From assembly GCA_022360415.1 (NCBI GenBank), contig JAKSDB010000072.1, forward strand, positions 1 to 9,956: a stretch of 9,956 nucleotides of DNA, written 5' to 3'. This document shows, piece by piece, positions 5,732 through 9,956 of the stretch (the stretch's first letter is position 1; the number at the start of each line of letters is the position of its first letter). Position numbers and translations under genes: made by a program. The DNA comes from Chlorobiales bacterium (lineage in GTDB: Bacteria; Bacteroidota; Chlorobiia; Chlorobiales; Chlorobiaceae). Below the pieces are notes generated by a model. That model worked only from the letters and a program-made list of their open reading frames with translations. It had not been told where the DNA came from and did not search any database.

Positions 5732-7588
5732 ATGACCACAGCAGCATCCGATCTGTCCGAAGAAATCCTGGGCCTGTCTCAAGAATTATCCAGAGAACAA
5801 CTGTTAAAGGCAAAAGAGCATGGCTTTTCCGACTGCCAGCTTGCCTATATTTTCAATGTTTCCGATCAGGCCGTTCGCGACCTGAGAAAACAGTACGGTC
5901 TCCGTTCCGTTTTTAAAACAGTCGATACCTGTGCTGCCGAATTCGACGCAAAAACCCCTTATCATTACTCGACCTACGATGAAGAAAACGAATCGGTCCG
6001 GTCGGACCGAAAGAAAGTCGTCATCCTTGGCGGCGGGCCGAACCGTATCGGACAGGGAATAGAATTCGACTACTGCTGTGTTCAGGCTGTCTTCGCCCTC
6101 AGGGAAGCCGGTTATGAAGCGATCATGATCAACTGCAATCCGGAAACCGTTTCCACCGATTACGATATCGCGGACAAGCTGTATTTCGAGCCTCTGACAT
6201 TCGAGGACACCATCCGCATCCTCGAACATGAGAAACCTCTCGGGGTCATCGTGAGTTTCGGCGGCCAGACACCGCTCAAGCTTTCTACAAAACTCGAAGC
6301 TGCCGGCGTCAAAATCCTCGGCACCTCTTCCAAAGGAATCGACCTCGCTGAAGACAGAAAAAAGTTCGGCGCCCTGCTCCGCAAACTCGATATTCCTCAC
6401 CCGGATTACGATACCGCAATTTCGTTTGAAGAAGCGCAGGAAATCACCGGCAGAATCGGTTATCCGGTTCTGGTCAGGCCAAGCTACGTCCTTGGCGGCC
6501 GTGCGATGAAAATCATCTACAATGACGACTCGCTTAAAGAGTATGTCGACCAGGCGTTGTTTATCTCGGAGAAATATCCGCTGCTGATCGACCGCTTTCT
6601 TGAAACCGCTGTTGAGTTCGACATCGATGCCCTCGCGGATGGAACCGACTGCGTCGTGAGCGGTATGATGCAGCATGTCGAAGCCGCCGGCATACACAGC
6701 GGTGACTCCACATCCATTCTACCCTATCACAACATCGATCCGGCTGTTATCGAAACCATGAAGGAATACACGCGCAGACTCGCCGAAAGCCTGAACGTGG
6801 CAGGATTGATGAACGTACAGTATGCAGTCCAGAACAACAAGGTTCACGTCATCGAGGTAAACCCCAGGGCAAGCCGCACCGTTCCATTCGTAGGAAAGGC
6901 AACCGCTATTCCTCTTGTAAAAATCGCCACAAGGATAATGCTTGGCGAAAAACTTTCCGACCTCCGCAAAGAGTACAGCCTAGCGGATTGCGACGAGCTC
7001 GGCATGAACCACCTCGCTATCAAGGAACCGGTTTTTCCTTTCTCGAAATTCCTCAGATCCGGCGTATACCTTGGCCCTGAAATGCGTTCCACGGGCGAAG
7101 CGATGAGCCTTGCCTACGATTTTCCCGAAGCATTCGCCAAAGCATACCAGGCGGCGAACATGGAGCTTCCCCTGTCGGGCTCGGTGTTTATCAGCGTCAA
7201 CAATCACGACAAGGACGAACGAATCATCACAATTGCAAAGGAGCTCTACGAAATCGGTTTTGACCTTGTTGGAACGGCAGGCACACAGCGGTTTCTTGCC
7301 GAAAACGGCATCGAATGCAAAAAGGTTTACAAGGTTGGAGAAGAAGGACGTCCAAACGTCTTCGATATAATCCGTCTCGGCAAAATCGACCTTGTTATCA
7401 ATACCCCGCTGGGGGAAAAGGCCCTCCACGATGAAGAAGCCATCGGGGCGGCGTCGGTCATGAACGGCGTTCCCTTCGTCACCACCATCGAGGCTGCCGA
7501 AGCATCAGTGCAGGCCATTGCCTGTCTTCGCCGCCAGGAATTCGGGGTCAAAAGCTTGCAGGAGTACGCCGCCTACCGCGACCGGTAA
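5732..7588 (+). CDS. carB: Carbamoyl-phosphate synthase large subunit, C-terminal half (split CarB)
   Basis: This is the C-terminal half of the large subunit, which phosphorylates carbamate to carbamoyl phosphate for pyrimidine and arginine synthesis. It has 618 residues against about 1,070 for a full CarB and matches roughly the last 60%. Residues 1-80 cover part of the oligomerisation domain (DLRKQYGL, VDTCAAEF, YHYSTY). Residues 90-480 form the second ATP-grasp domain (GGGPNRIGQGIEFDYCC at 100-116, NCNPETVSTDYD at 134-145, RPSYVLGGRAM at 249-259, EVNPRASRTVPF at 375-386). Residues 481-618 form the MGS-like allosteric domain (GTAGTQRFL, EGRPNVFD, INTPLG). The N-terminal ATP-grasp domain is not encoded upstream; that side is the divergent ribBA gene, so the other half must be elsewhere. 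The protein begins with its own ATG and is neatly collinear, so it looks like a true split gene, not a frameshift. No Shine-Dalgarno is evident. It ends 16 bases inside the convergent neighbour. Confidence 0.95.
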   Translation: MTTAASDLSEEILGLSQELSREQLLKAKEHGFSDCQLAYIFNVSDQAVRDLRKQYGLRSVFKTVDTCAAEFDAKTPYHYSTYDEENESVRSDRKKVVILGGGPNRIGQGIEFDYCCVQAVFALREAGYEAIMINCNPETVSTDYDIADKLYFEPLTFEDTIRILEHEKPLGVIVSFGGQTPLKLSTKLEAAGVKILGTSSKGIDLAEDRKKFGALLRKLDIPHPDYDTAISFEEAQEITGRIGYPVLVRPSYVLGGRAMKIIYNDDSLKEYVDQALFISEKYPLLIDRFLETAVEFDIDALADGTDCVVSGMMQHVEAAGIHSGDSTSILPYHNIDPAVIETMKEYTRRLAESLNVAGLMNVQYAVQNNKVHVIEVNPRASRTVPFVGKATAIPLVKIATRIMLGEKLSDLRKEYSLADCDELGMNHLAIKEPVFPFSKFLRSGVYLGPEMRSTGEAMSLAYDFPEAFAKAYQAANMELPLSGSVFISVNNHDKDERIITIAKELYEIGFDLVGTAGTQRFLAENGIECKKVYKVGEEGRPNVFDIIRLGKIDLVINTPLGEKALHDEEAIGAASVMNGVPFVTTIEAAEASVQAIACLRRQEFGVKSLQEYAAYRDR

Positions 7589-8028
7589 ACGGCATCGAGA
7601 AGGTTCCGCGTCATGGTGTAGATCTCCGGTTCGGAGCTTGATCTCGGACCGGCAACATTCAATACCTGCACATCGTTCTCCTCCAGCCAGTCGAGCACTT
7701 CATCATCCTTGCCTTGCCCCCCTGTGTCAACCATCATAACCGGCTTTTTGAGTTTCCGGGCCACCTCAAAGGTATAGCGTGTTCCGCCCGACAATTCATG
7801 ATTGACGATAATCAGCGTACCGTCCGAATCCCTTACATTCCACCTGGTTCTCTGGCGGTAATCTTTACGAGGGGTTTCATGCAACGTGTATTTTTCATTA
7901 AGCACTCCGTCCTCGGCACGCCTTCCCCTGGGACACCAGCCGCCATGCTCTATCCTGTTAGCGAGAGCAAAGTCCAGTGCCGCTCTGTCAACCCCCGTTT
8001 GTCCGCCGGATATAATTTTTGAAAACAC
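7573..8028 (-). CDS. 'Putative molybdenum carrier' family protein (Rossmann/SLOG-like)
   Basis: This is a 151-residue cytosolic protein of the family named putative molybdenum carrier (PF12694), which resembles nucleotide-binding SLOG/YpsA-type Rossmann proteins. The glycine-rich N-terminal loop ISGGQTGVDRAALDFAL (6-22) follows the first strand. GWCPRGRRAEDG (30-41) is the next family signature, then NVRDSDGTLII (64-74), GGTRYTFEVA (81-90), a strand ending MMVDTGG (98-104), and VAGPRSSSEP (125-134) near the C-terminus. The carrier name comes from structural work on a homologue; the in vivo role is not settled to my knowledge. The start is a GTG at 8028 with AGG about 9-10 bases upstream, only 8 bases after the stop of the Rieske-like gene, so the two are almost certainly cotranscribed. 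Its stop lies within the last codons of carB on the other strand (16-bp convergent overlap). Confidence 0.88.
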   Translation of the reverse strand: MFSKIISGGQTGVDRAALDFALANRIEHGGWCPRGRRAEDGVLNEKYTLHETPRKDYRQRTRWNVRDSDGTLIIVNHELSGGTRYTFEVARKLKKPVMMVDTGGQGKDDEVLDWLEENDVQVLNVAGPRSSSEPEIYTMTRNLLDAVYRSR

Positions 8029-8036
8029 AGGCAGCC

Positions 8037-8453
8037 CTACACCGTTATACTGAGAACATCATCGGCATGTTCAACCTTGTAAACACGCAATGGCCCTTTT
8101 GCCGGCCCTTCGATCAAAATGCCGTCATAGTCGAATGTCGATGTTCCGACGCTGCAACATTGAATGGTCTCCGTTCCCGGAACAGGATCAAGCGCGCGTT
8201 TTCCGTGAGTACACCGGTTTTCAAACGCATGAAACTCTCCATCGTCTCCGTGCACAAGCAGCAACGGCGCTTCAAACCCTTTTCCGTCAAGACGTACAGC
8301 AGTTCCCCTGTTTCTCAGTTCGGGCATCGCCTTGAGGTCGACCGTGATCCTGCCGTTCTCCGCTTTCCAGCCATCTTTTTTTGCCGGTTTCTTTGTCACG
8401 CAGATACCGAACAAACGCTGAAAAATATTTCTGTTGAGTTTTTGAACGCTCAT
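8037..8453 (-). CDS. Rieske-fold protein with altered second cluster-ligand motif
   Basis: A small stand-alone Rieske-type domain protein; Rieske domains bind a [2Fe-2S] cluster through C-x-H and C-x2-H. From the ATG at 8453 the protein has 138 residues. A basic start (1-27, KKPAKK) leads into a strand-rich domain: ITVDL, then APLLLVHGDDGEFHAFENRC, the first ligand loop C81-T-H83-G, the second loop C99-C-S-V102-G, then TSTFDYDG and GPAKGPLRVYKV. The spacing C-x-H-x15-C is normal, and the downstream F-D-x-D-G and GPA-x-x-PL match Rieske proteins. The second histidine is replaced by valine (codon GTC), so a canonical two-histidine cluster is not possible. I have the impression that a CCSVG variant recurs in a subfamily. 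ATG 8453 has GAGA about 8 bases upstream; alternatives are ATG 8480 and GTG 8495. No signal peptide or clear membrane helix. First gene of a two-gene unit with the molybdenum-carrier-like gene. Confidence 0.82.
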   Translation of the reverse strand: MSVQKLNRNIFQRLFGICVTKKPAKKDGWKAENGRITVDLKAMPELRNRGTAVRLDGKGFEAPLLLVHGDDGEFHAFENRCTHGKRALDPVPGTETIQCCSVGTSTFDYDGILIEGPAKGPLRVYKVEHADDVLSITV

Positions 8454-8509
8454 TTTTATATCTCGTTTGATGGTTGACATTGCAATTCTTATCACTGAAA
8501 TTTACAGTA

Positions 8510-8567
8510 ACCTAAACTGAGCGTTTCAGCAAATGCCCCATAGTAGTAAGTTTATTAAAATTTAGGT
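8510..8567. promoter_or_regulatory. Paired TTTAGGT half-sites in the divergent promoter region
   Basis: TTTAGGT occurs on the minus strand (plus-strand ACCTAAA, 8510-8516), pointing at the Rieske-like operon, and on the plus strand (8561-8567), pointing at the ferritin-like gene. The half-sites resemble those of DtxR/IdeR-type repressors (TTAGG...CCTAA), and a DtxR-type gene lies less than 1 kb away. That they are operators is an inference; neither is a full palindrome. Confidence 0.3.
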
Positions 8568-8608
8568 GTAATAAAGCTTTTCCGTCACATCAGACGCAAT
8601 AGTATCAC

Positions 8609-9094
8609 ATGGACAACAGACTAACGGAAATTCTGGACCTCTCCATTGCACATGAAATCAATATAAGCCGGCTTTACTCGCTGTTTCATGAGCTTTATGA
8701 AGAGGATGAGGATTTCTGGTGGCAGCTTTCGATCGAGGAGCGGAGCCATGCAGCTCTCCTCCATAACGAGAAATCAGCTTACAAACATGCCGAAACCGTC
8801 CCGGAAAACCTGCTCGCTGATGATCTCGATGCCCTGAAGGCTTCCAGTGCAAAAATTGAATCCCTTATCAATGAGTACACCGCACACCCTTCTTCACGTG
8901 AGGAGGCACTCAGGACAGCCTATGAGCTTGAAATATCCGTCGGAGAAATCCATTACCAGGAATTCATGAGCCGAAAGTCCTGTTCTCTGTCCGATGAACT
9001 GTTCAAGCAGCTCAACCTCGAAGACAAGGATCACGCTGACAGAATCAAATCATACATGCTGGCCCATGGTATGTCCCCGGAGAAAATGGGCTGA
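8609..9094 (+). CDS. Ferritin-like / rubrerythrin-like di-iron four-helix protein
   Basis: A 161-residue, strongly acidic, all-helical protein of the ferritin-like superfamily, likely cytosolic. The di-iron ligand pattern is spaced over four helices: E16 in helix A (AHEINISRLY, an E-x6-Y arrangement as in rubrerythrins), E44-x2-H47 in helix B (IEERSHAALL), E106/E108 and Y116 in helix C (ELEISVGEIHYQEF), and H142 in helix D (NLEDKDHADRI). In helix D the residue three before the histidine is aspartate (D139), with E138 one further back, so the usual E-x2-H is slightly altered. No rubredoxin-like C-x2-C domain is attached. Such proteins act in iron binding, ferroxidase or peroxide reduction; which applies here cannot be told from sequence. 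ATG 8609 has no obvious Shine-Dalgarno. It is divergent from the Rieske-like operon and followed by a DtxR-type regulator, which supports a role in iron handling. An intrinsic terminator follows at 9214. Confidence 0.85.
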   Translation: MDNRLTEILDLSIAHEINISRLYSLFHELYEEDEDFWWQLSIEERSHAALLHNEKSAYKHAETVPENLLADDLDALKASSAKIESLINEYTAHPSSREEALRTAYELEISVGEIHYQEFMSRKSCSLSDELFKQLNLEDKDHADRIKSYMLAHGMSPEKMG

Positions 9095-9142
9095 CGTACC
9101 TTTAAAAAAAATTAAAAAAGCACACTTTCTTTTATTTTTATT

Positions 9143-9170
9143 TTGTCTAATTAAAATATTAGTGTATCTT
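9143..9170 (+). promoter_or_regulatory. Promoter P1 with overlapping CTAAT-N6-ATTAG palindrome
   Basis: TTGTCT (9143-9148) and TATCTT (9165-9170) are spaced 16 bases apart. The inverted repeat CTAAT-taaaat-ATTAG (9147-9162) fills the spacer, where a repressor would block polymerase. Transcripts from here run into the terminator at 9214-9249. Confidence 0.45.
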
Positions 9171-9213
9171 AAAAATAACACTGGTTGTGTTACCATTGTT
9201 GATTCTCCTTCCT

Positions 9214-9250
9214 AAAGCTCCTCTGGTGTGCCACAGAGGGGCTTTTTATT
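9214..9250 (+). terminator. Strong Rho-independent terminator
   Basis: AAAGCTCCTCTG pairs with CAGAGGGGCTTT (12 bp including one T-G wobble) around the loop GTGTGCCA, followed by TTTTTATTT. It would end transcripts from the ferritin-like gene (stop at 9094) and also those starting at promoter P1. Confidence 0.85.
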
Positions 9251-9272
9251 TACGATCAAATTTATTTTTATT

Positions 9273-9300
9273 TTGTCAAAATAAATTAGGTTCATATATT
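9273..9300 (+). promoter_or_regulatory. Promoter P2 of the DtxR-type regulator
   Basis: TTGTCA (9273-9278) and TATATT (9295-9300) are spaced 16 bases apart, close to sigma70 consensus. A TTAGGT half-site (9286-9291) sits in the spacer, as expected for self-regulation by a DtxR-type repressor. Transcription would begin near 9307, about 97 bases before the ATG. Confidence 0.55.
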
Positions 9301-9343
9301 TCAACCAACCTCCGTTATTGATTCTCCGTTGTGGCAAATTCCC

Positions 9344-9362
9344 CGCCGCAGCTGTTGCGGCG
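9344..9362 (+). other. GC-rich hairpin in the regulator's 5' leader
   Basis: CGCCGCA pairs with TGCGGCG around the loop GCTGT. There is no T-run, so it is not a terminator. It sits about 40 bases before the start codon of the regulator and could affect translation or mRNA stability. Confidence 0.45.
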
Positions 9363-9403
9363 AGGATGATCAATGCGATGGAAAAGTTGCATATGCAGTC
9401 AGA

Positions 9404-9956
9404 ATGCTCAGTGAGTCCAGCGAAATGTACCTTCAGGCGGTATTCCGTCTGTCCGAAAAAAACGGTGAAGTAACCATCGGGAAGATTGCCGATGCGATGG
9501 GTCATAGCCTTTCCACCGTTTCCGAAAAAGTACGGAAAATGACGGACCAGGGCCTGCTTGAACATGAATGGCGTGAGGGGGTCGCGCTGAGCGAAAAGGG
9601 GAAACGAGTCGCGGGCAAGCTGCTCAGAAAAAGAAGGCTGATCGAAACATTCCTGGTACGCATGGCCGGCTATTCGCCCTACGAGGTTCATGAAGACGCC
9701 TGCCGCCTTGAACATGTGGTTTCAGATCGCCTGACCGATGCTCTTGACAGAATGCTTGACTATCCTGTAAGCGATCCGCATGGCCACCCGATACCTACTG
9801 CGGAAGGCACGTTGAACATAAGGGATACAGTCCCTCTTTCGGCGATCGACCCCGGGATTATGGTAAAGATCTCGGCTATCAGCGCAACAGATACAGAGAT
9901 GATGAAATATATCGACCAGCTCGATTTAAAACCGGACAATACATGCAGGGTAATGA
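9404..9956 (+). CDS. DtxR/IdeR-type metal-dependent transcriptional repressor, 3'-truncated
   Basis: An iron-type DtxR family repressor: when loaded with metal it dimerises on DNA and represses metal-uptake or related genes. 184 residues are visible before the window ends. The N-terminal winged helix-turn-helix (about 5-65) has SSEMYLQAVFRLSE, IADAMGHSLSTVSEKVRKM and GLLEHEWREGVALSEKG. The dimerisation/metal domain (about 70-130) has VHEDACRLEHVVSD and DPHGHPIP. Residues 140-184 begin an SH3/FeoA-like third domain. Compared with DtxR (two higher in numbering), the primary site is complete: M8, C100, E103, H104. Of the ancillary site, E81 and H96 are kept but the DtxR H79 position is arginine (R77). 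Cys at 100 favours an iron-type regulator over MntR. ATG 9404 aligns with family starts; there is no clear Shine-Dalgarno, and the frame is open further upstream. It is preceded by a duplicated promoter with TTAG sites, suggesting autoregulation. Confidence 0.92.
   Translation, partial: MLSESSEMYLQAVFRLSEKNGEVTIGKIADAMGHSLSTVSEKVRKMTDQGLLEHEWREGVALSEKGKRVAGKLLRKRRLIETFLVRMAGYSPYEVHEDACRLEHVVSDRLTDALDRMLDYPVSDPHGHPIPTAEGTLNIRDTVPLSAIDPGIMVKISAISATDTEMMKYIDQLDLKPDNTCRVM

Larger units (their letters stand above)
9131..9327 (+). repeat. Imperfect duplication of a promoter/leader module
   Basis: TTTATTTTTATTTTGTC occurs exactly at 9131-9147 and 9261-9277, 130 bases apart. Each copy is followed by an A/T-rich TTAG-containing stretch and then by TTGATTCTCC (9199-9208 and 9318-9327). 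Copy two is about 11 bases shorter between these anchors. Confidence 0.75.
9095..9403 (+). promoter_or_regulatory. Duplicated promoter/leader region of the DtxR-type regulator
   Basis: This 309-base gap holds no credible gene on either strand. It is A/T-rich and contains two related promoter modules (9131-9208 and 9261-9327), a strong intrinsic terminator between them (9214-9249), and a GC-rich hairpin in the final leader (9344-9362). Details are listed separately. Confidence 0.6.

Noticed and set aside
5804..6697. 297-codon minus-strand open frame
   Set aside because: Antisense to the C-terminal CarB gene, whose ATP-grasp motifs are all intact; no recognisable features.
6980..7429. 149-codon minus-strand open frame
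   Set aside because: Antisense shadow inside carB.
8019..8477. 152-codon plus-strand open frame
   Set aside because: Antisense to the Rieske-like gene, which has clear fold motifs.
8474..8479. Perfect TTGACA -35 box on the plus strand
   Set aside because: No -10 element at acceptable spacing, and it lies at the edge of the Rieske-like gene.
9212..9715. 167-codon minus-strand open frame
   Set aside because: Runs antisense through the DtxR gene and the terminator; the DtxR frame has family-level matches and this one has none.

Overview
The window is about 10 kb of compact chromosome of roughly 50% GC. It looks like a green sulfur bacterium (Chlorobiota, Chlorobium/Prosthecochloris type) or a close relative in the FCB group. 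The grounds are indirect: the primase has a degenerate zinc finger with an FTKEKTPSF...CFSSGKGG pattern that I associate with Bacteroidota/Chlorobiota, the carbamoyl-phosphate synthase large subunit is split, RibBA is fused, and Shine-Dalgarno sequences are generally weak. No 16S or other decisive marker is present.

Layout, left to right. (1) 1-1783 (+) is the 3' part of dnaG (primase), cut by the window edge. (2) 1784-2053 holds only a possible tiny one-helix membrane peptide. (3) 2054-2422 (-) is a DUF2784-type membrane protein. (4) 2423-2839 is a gene-free mosaic of repeat-like DNA: hexamer-periodic tracts, a terminator hairpin facing glyA, and a ~140 bp imperfect palindrome that abuts the glyA stop codon. 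(5) 5461-2840 (-) is a probable ribBA-glyA operon (riboflavin and one-carbon metabolism). (6) 5732-7588 (+) is the separately encoded C-terminal half of carbamoyl-phosphate synthase (carB), with a recognisable sigma70-type promoter. (7) 8453-7573 (-) is a two-gene unit: a Rieske-fold protein lacking its second ligand histidine, then a 'putative molybdenum carrier'/SLOG-type protein whose 3' end overlaps carB by 16 bp. (8) 8609-9094 (+) is a ferritin-like/rubrerythrin-like di-iron protein. (9) 9404 to the end (+) is a DtxR/IdeR-type metal-dependent repressor, truncated by the window edge.

The left two thirds is housekeeping (replication, folate/glycine, riboflavin, pyrimidine/arginine precursor). 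The right third looks like metal handling: an altered Rieske protein, a putative metal-cofactor carrier, a di-iron ferritin-like protein and an iron-type regulator. TTTAGGT-like half-sites lie on both sides of the divergent Rieske/ferritin intergenic region, and related A/T-rich TTAG sites lie in the regulator's own promoters.

The regulator's upstream region is the most intriguing non-coding stretch. A promoter/operator module occurs twice, 130 bp apart, each with a -35 and -10 separated by 16 bp, and a strong intrinsic terminator sits between the copies. The first promoter should therefore make a short, roughly 75-nt transcript unless the terminator is read through.
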